DNA from: Thalassotalea hakodatensis
GTDB taxonomy: Bacteria; Pseudomonadota; Gammaproteobacteria; Enterobacterales; Alteromonadaceae
Assembly (NCBI RefSeq): GCF_030295995.1
Contig: NZ_AP027365.1
Span: forward strand, 62,001 to 126,000
Direction of reading: 5' to 3'
DNA: 64,000 bases
Part shown: positions 42,249 to 50,418 of the stretch, one piece after another
Layout of the letters: each line of letters begins with the position of its first letter
Numbering within the stretch: position 1 is the first letter of the stretch
Translations under genes and position numbers: made by a program
Notes under the pieces: generated by a model
Database searches by the model: none
What the model saw: the letters and a program-made list of their open reading frames with translations, nothing else
Told to the model about the DNA's origin: nothing

Positions 42249-42959
42249 TTGAATAAAAGTTTAATAACCAATGTATTAGCGCTGTTAGTAACCATTAGCG
42301 GTTATTATTTTTCTATGAATGTTGTTTATGCCATGGGGATTTTTGCCTTATCGGGTGCGATTACTAATTGGCTTGCTGTGCATATGCTCTTTGAAAAGGT
42401 GCCTTTTTTGTATGGTTCTGGCGTTATACCTGCGCGTTTTGAAGAGTTTAAAGCTGCTATTCGTTATTTGATGATGGAGCAATTTTTTACCGAAGATAAC
42501 ATTGATCGGTTTTTATCTGACAATGCCGGTAAAGCGAGTACCTTTGATTTAGTACCTGTGATTGACAAAATAGATTTATCGCCTGCTTTTGATAATTTAG
42601 TAAAGGTGATTGAGAGCTCTTCTTTCGGGGGGATGTTAGCCATGGTAGGCGGTAAAGAAGCACTTGAACCGATGCGTGAACCTTTCATCTTGAAAATGAA
42701 AGAAACGGTAGGGGATATTTCGCAAAGTGAACAATTTAACGAAGCATTGCGGGCGCAGTTAGAGCAACCCAATGTTATTGCTGAAATGCGCGAAAAAGTG
42801 AGTAACATTATTGAAAAACGATTGAACGAATTAACCCCTAAATTAGTAAAAGAGATTGTGCAAGAAATGATTCGCCAGCATTTAGGTTGGTTAGTTGTTT
42901 GGGGTGGCATTTTCGGCGGTACTATTGGTTTAATTGCCGCACTTACGGGTAATTTTTAA
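42249..42959 (+). CDS. DUF445-family membrane protein
   Basis: Protein of 236 residues. TTG 42249 is taken as the start because GGAG sits 6 nt upstream; the frame also opens at TTG 42237, which would overlap that Shine-Dalgarno. DUF445 features are an N-terminal helix pair with MGIFALSGAITNWLAVHMLF, a glycine motif and FLYGSGVIPARFEEFK, a helical coiled middle, and a C-terminal membrane anchor (WGGIFGGTIGLIAAL). Function unknown. Single gene. Confidence 0.88.
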   Translation: MNKSLITNVLALLVTISGYYFSMNVVYAMGIFALSGAITNWLAVHMLFEKVPFLYGSGVIPARFEEFKAAIRYLMMEQFFTEDNIDRFLSDNAGKASTFDLVPVIDKIDLSPAFDNLVKVIESSSFGGMLAMVGGKEALEPMREPFILKMKETVGDISQSEQFNEALRAQLEQPNVIAEMREKVSNIIEKRLNELTPKLVKEIVQEMIRQHLGWLVVWGGIFGGTIGLIAALTGNF

Positions 42960-43204
42960 TCATTAGTATAGGTAAAGTGGGCTTACCAATTCATTTGTCT
43001 GTTACGTTAACCTCCTTAATTAATAGGTGATTATTTTCGTTAGTGCCTTTTGTACTAAAAGGTAACTGATTTTTCTGTCAAATTGCTTTAATTATCACTA
43101 GATAGTCGCTATGCTAGCCCTTTCAAATCGGGATTTTATTGGCATTACGTGCGATGGCGCACCGCAATGCAAAATCTCACTCTATCTATAAGGTAAATGG
43201 AGAC

Positions 43205-44392
43205 ATGTTTGGTAGCTTAAAGGCATTGCCTGCCGATCCTATTTTAGGTTTATTGGCTAAATATCGTGAAGATTCAAATCCACAAAAAATTGATTTAGGC
43301 GTGGGTGTTTACAAAGATGAAGCTGGTCATACGGCTATTTTAAAGTGTGTGAAAACCGCTGAAAAGCATCGTAACGATACCGAAGATACCAAGGTGTATA
43401 TTGGCCCAACGGGCTCTCCTTTATTTAATGATGAAATGTCGAAGCTTATTTTCGGTGATCATAAAGTACTGAGTGAAAACCGTGCCCGGACCGTTTCTAC
43501 CCCAGGTGGTACGGGTGCATTACGTGTAGCAGCTGAATTTATTAAATCATGTAAAGCAGGCGCAACCATTTGGGTTTCAAATCCTACATGGGCAAATCAT
43601 ACTGGCTTATTTGAAGCCGCAGGTCTTACAGTAAAAACCTATCCTTATTATGATCACGAGAATAAGTGTTTAGACTTTGATGGTATGTTAGCAGCACTGA
43701 AAGAAGTCAGTGCTGCTGATGCGGTTTTACTACACGCATGTTGTCATAACCCGAGCGGTATGGATTTAAATCAAGAACAATGGCAGCAAGTAACAGAAGT
43801 TGCTAAAGGTGTTGGCTTTCTACCGGTTGTTGATATGGCATACCAAGGCTTTGGTACAGGTTTAGATGAAGATGCTGCTGGTTTACGTCTTTTAGCTGAC
43901 AATGTTGAAGAAATGATTGTATGTAGTTCATGTTCTAAAAACTTTGGCTTGTATCGTGAGCGTATTGGTGCCACCACCATCATAGGTAAATCAAATACTG
44001 CCGTTGATATTGCGTATTCAGTATTACTTTCGGTAGTACGAGTTATTTATTCAATGCCACCTGCACATGGTGCAGCATTGGTTGAAACAATTTTATCTTC
44101 TGATGAATTACGTTCTCAATGGCATCAAGAATTGGCTGAAATGCGTAATAGAATTAACGGTAATCGCCAGATCATTGTTGATAAACTAATAGAAAACGGC
44201 GTTGAAAGAGATTTTAGTTTTATTACACGTCAAAATGGTATGTTTTCGTTCTTAGGTATTACCCCTGAACAAGTACAACGTTTACAAGACGAATTCAGTA
44301 TCTATATGGTTGGCTCTAGCCGTATGAGCATCGCTGGCATTGCAAAGAGTAATGTAGATTACTTGGCACAATCAATTGCAAAAGTACTGTAA
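43205..44392 (+). CDS. Aromatic/aspartate amino acid aminotransferase (class I, PLP)
   Basis: Enzyme of 396 residues from ATG 43205 (GGAG just upstream); this equals the length of AspC/TyrB, while the frame remains open to 43139. The opening MFGSLKALPADPILGL is family-typical. The PLP lysine is Lys245 in SSCSKNFGLYRERIGA, and a conserved Arg lies in GSSRMSIAGI. It transfers amino groups between aspartate or aromatic amino acids and 2-oxoglutarate. AspC and TyrB activity cannot be told apart by eye. Closed by a terminator that carries a repeat fragment. Confidence 0.94.
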   Translation: MFGSLKALPADPILGLLAKYREDSNPQKIDLGVGVYKDEAGHTAILKCVKTAEKHRNDTEDTKVYIGPTGSPLFNDEMSKLIFGDHKVLSENRARTVSTPGGTGALRVAAEFIKSCKAGATIWVSNPTWANHTGLFEAAGLTVKTYPYYDHENKCLDFDGMLAALKEVSAADAVLLHACCHNPSGMDLNQEQWQQVTEVAKGVGFLPVVDMAYQGFGTGLDEDAAGLRLLADNVEEMIVCSSCSKNFGLYRERIGATTIIGKSNTAVDIAYSVLLSVVRVIYSMPPAHGAALVETILSSDELRSQWHQELAEMRNRINGNRQIIVDKLIENGVERDFSFITRQNGMFSFLGITPEQVQRLQDEFSIYMVGSSRMSIAGIAKSNVDYLAQSIAKVL

Positions 44393-44421
44393 TTGAAACC
44401 TTTATTTTGTTGAGTCACTTT

Positions 44422-44466
44422 AAGAGCCGAGTATATTTATGCGAATTGGTATTACTCGGCTTTTTT
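44422..44466 (+). terminator. Intrinsic terminator with a repeat fragment as its loop
   Basis: GCCGAGTA (44426-44433) pairs with TACTCGGC (44453-44460), with extra A-T pairs at the base, followed by six Ts. The 19-nt loop TATTTATGCGAATTGGTAT is identical to the end of the 304-bp repeat element. Confidence 0.9.
44434..44452. repeat. 19-nt end fragment of the ATACCAATTCGCATAAA repeat
   Basis: Identical to 10943-10961 and 38119-38137. It sits exactly in the loop of the aminotransferase terminator, bounded by TA on each side. Confidence 0.75.
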
Positions 44467-44542
44467 ATGTTTGGTGGTTAAGAACGACAAGGATTGGTTG
44501 GATGCTTTTCTATCTAGAAAAGCCATTGAATATCATCGTTAT

Positions 44543-45430
44543 CTACTGATGCTTATGATTAGAGCGCATTAATAAAATGAATAAACCTGCAAATATAATC
44601 AATATAGTGGAAGGCTCAGGTACCGAAACAGATGGTGAAGCAGTACGAACGGTTTGAAAATTACCAACAAGTGCGTGATTGGTATAAAATCTAACATCAT
44701 CTAGTGTTGCACCGTCGCCTGCATTAAAAGCACCTTTAGTCGCTAAAAATGTGCCACTAATATTTGCACCACCAAAATTTAATGATGAAAAGTTATCATC
44801 AATAAAATTAAACAAAACATTTGCAGACGTTAAACCATCCGATAATAATATTTGCGCACCCGAGGCAATTTGTGCGTTGCCTAAAATGTTGATAATTAAG
44901 TTATCATTACTGCTACCATTTATTTGTAAAATATCTGATGAACTCAGTGTGATTGAATCTACATTTACAACATTAAGTTGACTAGCATCTAAGGTGGTTG
45001 ACTGGCTAATAGCCCCTTGAGCAACACCCGCTAAGTTCTTAGCTGCTTCGCTTGCGGAGGCAATATCTCTTGATAACTGATCAAATTGACTACTGTCATT
45101 TTTCTGTACATCGGCACAAATACTTTGCGTACCAGTAACTTTACTTGCTGACCCCATGATAAATGTGTTTGAACAAGCATTGCCGTAAACGATCGACCCT
45201 GATGCAAAACCGATATCTTTACTGGCAGCAACATTACCATAAATGTAGGCCTCACTGCCTAGCACTAATGAGCCATCTACAGGCGAACCGTGGAAGTCCC
45301 ATTGCCCCACACCAATAGTGTATTTATCAGCAACACCAAGATCTACGCCTAAGTCGATCAGATCGGCTTGTGCATTGTTCATAAGAAACACGTAAAAAAT
45401 AGCGGTAGTAAAAGCTTTAAACCCGTTCAC
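44543..45430 (-). CDS. Choice-of-anchor A-like PEP-CTERM protein
   Basis: Exported protein of 295 residues. The N-terminal hydrophobic stretch FTTAIFYVFLMNNAQA is a signal peptide. The beta-helical middle (GSEAYIYGNVAAS, ILQINGSSNDNLIINILG, GGANISGTFLATKGAF) resembles choice-of-anchor A domains. The C-terminus VPEPSTILIIFAGLFILL followed by MRSNHKHQ is a PEP-CTERM signal. It should be processed by an exosortase and placed at the surface. No -24/-12 promoter was found in its upstream region, unlike the other PEP-CTERM gene. Confidence 0.85.
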   Translation of the reverse strand: MNGFKAFTTAIFYVFLMNNAQADLIDLGVDLGVADKYTIGVGQWDFHGSPVDGSLVLGSEAYIYGNVAASKDIGFASGSIVYGNACSNTFIMGSASKVTGTQSICADVQKNDSSQFDQLSRDIASASEAAKNLAGVAQGAISQSTTLDASQLNVVNVDSITLSSSDILQINGSSNDNLIINILGNAQIASGAQILLSDGLTSANVLFNFIDDNFSSLNFGGANISGTFLATKGAFNAGDGATLDDVRFYTNHALVGNFQTVRTASPSVSVPEPSTILIIFAGLFILLMRSNHKHQ

Positions 45431-45581
45431 GTTGTAAGTCCTTTATTTATAACTATAATGCAAAATGACAGCGCTATCATATCATAAAAAGAAATTAGAG
45501 TAATAGCTCTTAATTAAAAAATAATCAAAAAATGTGTGAAAAGCAATCGACAATTATGGTGAACATAGCCTTGTTTATGAC

Positions 45582-46496
45582 TTAGGTAGGAGAGCGAAAA
45601 ATAGTTTTCCAATCATTTTTCATGTCTACCACGTGCCAGTTTAACGCCTTGGCATAACATAGGGTATTTTTGCCCCAAAACCTAAAGCGACAATTAGGGC
45701 TGTATTTGTACTCTCTAACGCTATCAGTATGATGTATTAGCACACAAAGAGAATGTTTGTTGGATGTCCAACGTAACATGTCGACATCACCATAACTATT
45801 GCCAAAAGCAGCAATGGGTCTAATTGAAATTCGTCTTTCAATACTTAATACTTTTCGCGCACGGCTCTCAATGGAAAAGGGAATCGGCTCTAATTTAACG
45901 GTGAGATTGTTGTTTCTCTTTGATAGCTTCGTTTTTAAGCTGCTACCAATAACGCGATTTACCGATACTTGATAAGCTTCTTGTGACCAAGGTCTAACGA
46001 AGTTTGCTGTACTTCCTGTGACGATATAATTGCTAAAATTATTTTGTTGAAAGTAAGCAAGCACTTCTAACATAGGCTGATAGGTTAGGTTGGTATACTG
46101 AGTGTTAAACCTTGGGTGTTCAGCTTGGCTGATCCACCTAGCAACAGATGCGCGATACTCTTCTGTGGTCATGCCTTTACGCAAAAAGTAACAGCCAACT
46201 TTCATGATATTAAAAAAATCAACAATAGCGGTTTTGCACCAGTGACATATACGTTTTGAATGACTAGTCGTGTTCAATACGTGTTGATTAAAAAACTTTC
46301 GTTTAAAGTAGGCTACTTGCGCCATCACTGGTTTTTCAACGATTAAAGTACCGTCGTTATCGAACGTTGCAATGCGATTTTCTATTGGTACAAAATGAGG
46401 AGAGTGTTGGTCGCAAACCTGTTCGACAAATGAAATGATGCCTTGTTTAACCTTGCTATCGTGCCACGACGGCAAGGGATCGATGATATTACCCAT
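45582..46496 (-). CDS. HAD-superfamily phosphatase-like hydrolase
   Basis: A 304-residue HAD hydrolase without a signal peptide. The nucleophile motif is FDNDGT with Asp46 and Asp48. Motif II is VTGSTANF and motif IV GNSYGDVDML. The opening LPSWHDSKVKQGIISFVEQV and VPIENRIATFDNDGT resemble a common group of phosphoserine/phosphocholine-phosphatase-like HAD proteins. It begins 7 bp after the polytopic membrane protein gene, so it belongs to that operon. Substrate unknown. Confidence 0.88.
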   Translation of the reverse strand: MGNIIDPLPSWHDSKVKQGIISFVEQVCDQHSPHFVPIENRIATFDNDGTLIVEKPVMAQVAYFKRKFFNQHVLNTTSHSKRICHWCKTAIVDFFNIMKVGCYFLRKGMTTEEYRASVARWISQAEHPRFNTQYTNLTYQPMLEVLAYFQQNNFSNYIVTGSTANFVRPWSQEAYQVSVNRVIGSSLKTKLSKRNNNLTVKLEPIPFSIESRARKVLSIERRISIRPIAAFGNSYGDVDMLRWTSNKHSLCVLIHHTDSVREYKYSPNCRFRFWGKNTLCYAKALNWHVVDMKNDWKTIFRSPT

Positions 46497-46503
46497 GATG
46501 TGA

Positions 46504-47664
46504 TTAATTAATTTTAGGAGGGATTAGAATGTTCGTATCGAAGTTAAATAACTTTCCGCTCCAAATAAATACTTGCCACACTAAAACGCCAAAAGGAATA
46601 TATCCAAAGTAGCCTAATAACGGCATTTCCGAGAATATATGGATGACATCGACATACGGAATATTATAAACCCAGTAATTTGGGTTTGTGATCGGCTCTG
46701 GGTTAGGATTACTGGAACCAAAGTTCCACATTTCCCAAAATAAACCGTTCAATAATGAGGATACACCAATCAGTACGCCTGCACTCCAGTTTCCTTTGGC
46801 GATATCGGTGAAGGGGTTCCAAATGTTTAAGCGCATAAGTATACCAGTCATTACTGCGTAAGGGCCGATCCATACAACCCAAAACAACGCATACGGCCAG
46901 TAAACCATAGCGGCAATAAGTAATGCGCCGATAAAGATCATATAATTACCGTTTAATGGCATTTTGGGGCCGTTTTGGTATCGTGCGACTAGTTTAGGAA
47001 AAGTGTTTAACAAATTATACCAAGTAAGAATTACCGGGGTGACAGTTGAGTAGGTAATGAGAAATTCAATAACGATAGTTGCTCTAGACCAACCTACTTG
47101 ATTCGCGTTAGGGTAAAACCAGTTACCTAATACGAAATAATCGTAGTATTCAAAGTACGCCCAGCCAACGATTGAAACCAACGCACTGATGAACAATGTT
47201 TTTGGTTTTTCTGAAAATAAGGATGCCCCGTTATTCCGCTGATATACAATGCCGTCTAGAAGGAAGATAAACCCCCACCAAAGTGGTGTAAACGCCCAAA
47301 AAACCAGATCGCCAAAGGGGGTAACGCGGGTCCACATTAACCACCAGAAAAAGCCCATTACAACGCCACCACACCAAAACCACCACGGTAGAGATACCGT
47401 TGAAGGTTGACGAGGTTTTACGGTTGCGCCCTTAAAACCGAATAGCTTTGGAAATAAAATCAGGCCAGTAATAAAAAGCGCACTGGCTGCCATGATTAAA
47501 AAGTAGGTTAAACTAAACCCTGGTACTTTTCCGGCGAAAGTGGGGGGAAATTCACCAAAGCCTGGTGGAAGGTGGTTAGGGTATACAAACCAAGCGACCA
47601 CCAGAGGGACTAATAAAGTGAGTAATATTGGCCATAATAGCTGCCATGGTGTAACTTTTTGCAT
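46504..47664 (-). CDS. Polytopic inner-membrane protein of unknown family
   Basis: A 386-residue membrane protein with about ten helices, exceptionally rich in Trp, Phe and Tyr (WWFWCGGVVMGFFWWLMW, WEMWNFGSSNPNPEP). I do not recognise the family. The C-terminal part LLNGLFWEMWNF, YVDVIHIFSEMPLLGYFGYI is the most conserved-looking stretch and holds acidic and His residues that could be functional. It lies between a TonB-dependent receptor gene (119-bp gap) and a HAD hydrolase gene (7-bp gap), suggesting a joint role in handling an imported compound or lipid. Confidence 0.75.
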   Translation of the reverse strand: MQKVTPWQLLWPILLTLLVPLVVAWFVYPNHLPPGFGEFPPTFAGKVPGFSLTYFLIMAASALFITGLILFPKLFGFKGATVKPRQPSTVSLPWWFWCGGVVMGFFWWLMWTRVTPFGDLVFWAFTPLWWGFIFLLDGIVYQRNNGASLFSEKPKTLFISALVSIVGWAYFEYYDYFVLGNWFYPNANQVGWSRATIVIEFLITYSTVTPVILTWYNLLNTFPKLVARYQNGPKMPLNGNYMIFIGALLIAAMVYWPYALFWVVWIGPYAVMTGILMRLNIWNPFTDIAKGNWSAGVLIGVSSLLNGLFWEMWNFGSSNPNPEPITNPNYWVYNIPYVDVIHIFSEMPLLGYFGYIPFGVLVWQVFIWSGKLFNFDTNILIPPKIN

Positions 47665-47783
47665 AAGTAAACGTCCTGTATTGTTATTATCATTGTTATT
47701 TTTTACGCATTAAACAGCATGCTTTGCTCACTTTAGCGACTTTATGATTTTCTGTCTATAAAGTGCAAACGGAAGTTAAAGGG

Positions 47784-50012
47784 TTAAAAGCGATATTGCA
47801 AGGTTGCCCCAAACTGTCTGGCTTCACCTTTAAGTTCAGTCACCGCACCCAATGCCGCTATAGAGTCAAAGCGTAACTCGGCAAATTCCGTTTTGGTCAG
47901 GTTTTTTCCCCATAACGTCAATGAAAAATCAGGATGAAAGGCATAATGTATACTGCCATTAAATACTGTATAACCGTTCTGTTTTGTGTAGGGGTTCTCG
48001 TTTTGATCAAAATAAAATTCAGATTGATAATCAAAACCTAATTGCATGGTTAGTGGATTGGTAAAAAATTGAAACTCAGTTAATAGATAACCTGATACAT
48101 TCCACTTCGAAGAGAATGGTAGACGGTTATCGTTAACAAATAGATTTTCTTGTTGAAATTTACCTATCGATGCTTCAGGTAAATAACCAATATTTAACAC
48201 AAATTCCAGTTGGTTAGTGGGTGCATAATAGAATTCGCTATCTAAACCGTAAATTTCTGAAGCCCCTGCGTTTTTTAACACGTGATAAGGGACAGCGCTA
48301 TCTTGAATATTAATGAATACTTGCTGATCTTGATAGTCATAATAGAATGCGGCTAAATGCCAACGAGCATTATGATCTAACCATTGCACTTTTGCACCAG
48401 CTTCATAAGCGTTTAGTGTTTCAGGTGCATATTCAGAATTCATCGCTTGCTCTGGAGAGGTGGAGTAACCAGCATTGTAGCCACCGCTTTTATAACCACG
48501 GGTATAGCTGGCGAATAGATTTATATCATTCGCGAGTGCGTGGTTAATCGCCAGTTTACCTGAAAACTCGTTGTCGGATATGTTACCTGCTAAATCCCAT
48601 AATTTAGGTACATTACCATGCACAGTATTAAGGTCAGCCTTTGCCTTGTAATCAGTTTCTTCCTTCGTAAAGCGAATACCGGTGATTAGTGTAGTGTCTT
48701 TTGTTAACGTATAGTCAAGTTGACTATAGAGTGCAGTCGAGGCATTTTCTAATGAGTTGTCATAGAAGAAGGTTGCTGGTACATCAGCCAGTGAAGGTAT
48801 GCTTCTAAAATCTCGAAATAAGTCAAAGCTATTGTTTTGTTCAATGGTTTCTTTTAAATAAAAAATACCTGTTTGCCAAAAATAATTTTGCTGTGTGATA
48901 CTCAAGTTCACTTCTTGTGAATACAAGTTGTTATTGGTATCAAATGTACCCTCAATTAAGTTTCTTGCTCCATCAGAATCAAAAGAATGAAAACGTGTTA
49001 GTTTTCTCACTCCTGTGATTGACGTTAACTGGCTGTGCTCCGTTAGTTGCCAATCAAGGATTAAGGCGCTACCCCAGCTATCGGTATTATGTTTTCTATC
49101 GGCAGTATCTGCGCGAACATCCCAGAAATCATCACCCCCCACTAGCTGGTCATAAGCATCAACGCAGTCATTACTACCAACGATGCTTGGTTTACATTGA
49201 CCGCTGTTATCTTTTCGATAAATACCATTACTTGCAATAGGCTTTGGTTTACCCGTTGATCTTTCTTTATGCAGTTTTATAGTTGCAGTTAAATCATCAA
49301 ATTGAGAGCGAACAATGAGCCTAACATTAGTTTGCTTTAAACCGCCATCAGGCTGTTCAGGCATTAAATTATTGGTAGAAAATTGATAGTCGTCGTGATC
49401 AAAGGCTATTCGAGCGGCCGTTGTATCGCTAAAAGGGAGATTAATCGCGCCATCAATAGACGTAGTTTGATATTCAGCTACGCCGGCATTTATATACCCA
49501 CCAAATTGCTGCTCTGGCATCTTTGAACGCAATAAAATAGCACCGCCAGTAGTATTTCGGCCAAATAACGTGCCTTGAGGGCCCCTTAAAACTTCGACTT
49601 GCTCAAGATCAAAAATATTTGTTGCTAAATTATTGGCACTACCGCTGACAATACCATCACTATATACCGCAATGGGTGATATGGTTGATGTATTGTAATC
49701 AATCATACCGATGCCGCGAATGTTAAATGCCGGCGGTGTACCTTCGCCAGCATTGTTGGTGATTTTCATGTTTGGAGTGAATTTAGCAAGCTGCGAAGTA
49801 TCTTTGATCTGTTGTCGTTGAAGAGCGTCTTCACTTACTACCGTAACCGCAACCGAAACATCTTGTAGTTTTTGCGCACGTTTTTGCGCATATACTTCTA
49901 TTACTTCAACTTGTTGTAGGCTTTCTTTACTCATGACCGTCGTCGAGGAAATGATAAACAAAGAGATAAAACAACAGCGTATATATCGACCAAATTGATG
50001 CGTATTGATCAT
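47784..50012 (-). CDS. TonB-dependent outer-membrane receptor
   Basis: Receptor of 742 residues from ATG 50012, which has AAGG 6 nt upstream; a GTG at 50027 opens the longer frame. A signal region is followed by a TonB-box-like segment (QVEVIEVYAQKRAQK), the plug domain (AFNIRGIGMIDYN, LEQVEVLRGPQGTLFGRN, TTGGAILL) and a 22-strand barrel ending in the aromatic TLQYRF. The wording is that of the carbohydrate/terpenoid-type receptors common in marine bacteria rather than siderophore receptors. It heads a possible operon with the membrane protein and HAD hydrolase. Confidence 0.95.
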   Translation of the reverse strand: MINTHQFGRYIRCCFISLFIISSTTVMSKESLQQVEVIEVYAQKRAQKLQDVSVAVTVVSEDALQRQQIKDTSQLAKFTPNMKITNNAGEGTPPAFNIRGIGMIDYNTSTISPIAVYSDGIVSGSANNLATNIFDLEQVEVLRGPQGTLFGRNTTGGAILLRSKMPEQQFGGYINAGVAEYQTTSIDGAINLPFSDTTAARIAFDHDDYQFSTNNLMPEQPDGGLKQTNVRLIVRSQFDDLTATIKLHKERSTGKPKPIASNGIYRKDNSGQCKPSIVGSNDCVDAYDQLVGGDDFWDVRADTADRKHNTDSWGSALILDWQLTEHSQLTSITGVRKLTRFHSFDSDGARNLIEGTFDTNNNLYSQEVNLSITQQNYFWQTGIFYLKETIEQNNSFDLFRDFRSIPSLADVPATFFYDNSLENASTALYSQLDYTLTKDTTLITGIRFTKEETDYKAKADLNTVHGNVPKLWDLAGNISDNEFSGKLAINHALANDINLFASYTRGYKSGGYNAGYSTSPEQAMNSEYAPETLNAYEAGAKVQWLDHNARWHLAAFYYDYQDQQVFINIQDSAVPYHVLKNAGASEIYGLDSEFYYAPTNQLEFVLNIGYLPEASIGKFQQENLFVNDNRLPFSSKWNVSGYLLTEFQFFTNPLTMQLGFDYQSEFYFDQNENPYTKQNGYTVFNGSIHYAFHPDFSLTLWGKNLTKTEFAELRFDSIAALGAVTELKGEARQFGATLQYRF

Positions 50013-50418
50013 GTACAACCTTCTCACGAAACAGGCTCCGCCTAATTATAAATACCAAAAAACAGTTGTAAAAACCAAGTGTGAATGGTCAACAACCCCT
50101 AGCTTATTAAGTTATAGCTTGTGTTTACAGAAATTGCTCATAAGTTTGATTTTTGTGCAATTTTCACGCTGAATAAACAGCTTTATTTATTGCTGCTATT
50201 TTACAGTGAAGCATAGCACGGCTTCGTTTAACGCGGAATATGAAGGGGTCTATATTCGTTTAGTTATATGTATTTTTTTTTGATGAATGAATAAAGCTTG
50301 TTACATCACCTATGTTGAAGAATCTATCAATGTAATTGCGATTATCTTGTACTATCATTGAATTTTTATGGCTAAACGCTTATAACTATAGGGGAATGAA
50401 TAAGGATGTACAGCTCTC
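50013..50418. promoter_or_regulatory. Divergent intergenic region with an 8-codon upstream frame
   Basis: About 400 bp between the receptor gene and the hybrid kinase gene. An 8-codon frame starts at ATG 50396 (MNKDVQLS) behind AGGGG, and its TGA overlaps the kinase ATG as ATGA. It could couple translation of the kinase. No operator palindrome or other gene was recognised. Confidence 0.35.

Noticed and set aside
42464-42910. 148-aa minus-strand frame antisense to the DUF445 gene
   Set aside because: It lies wholly within a recognised gene, and its Cys/Ser/Ile-rich composition is typical of antisense shadow frames.
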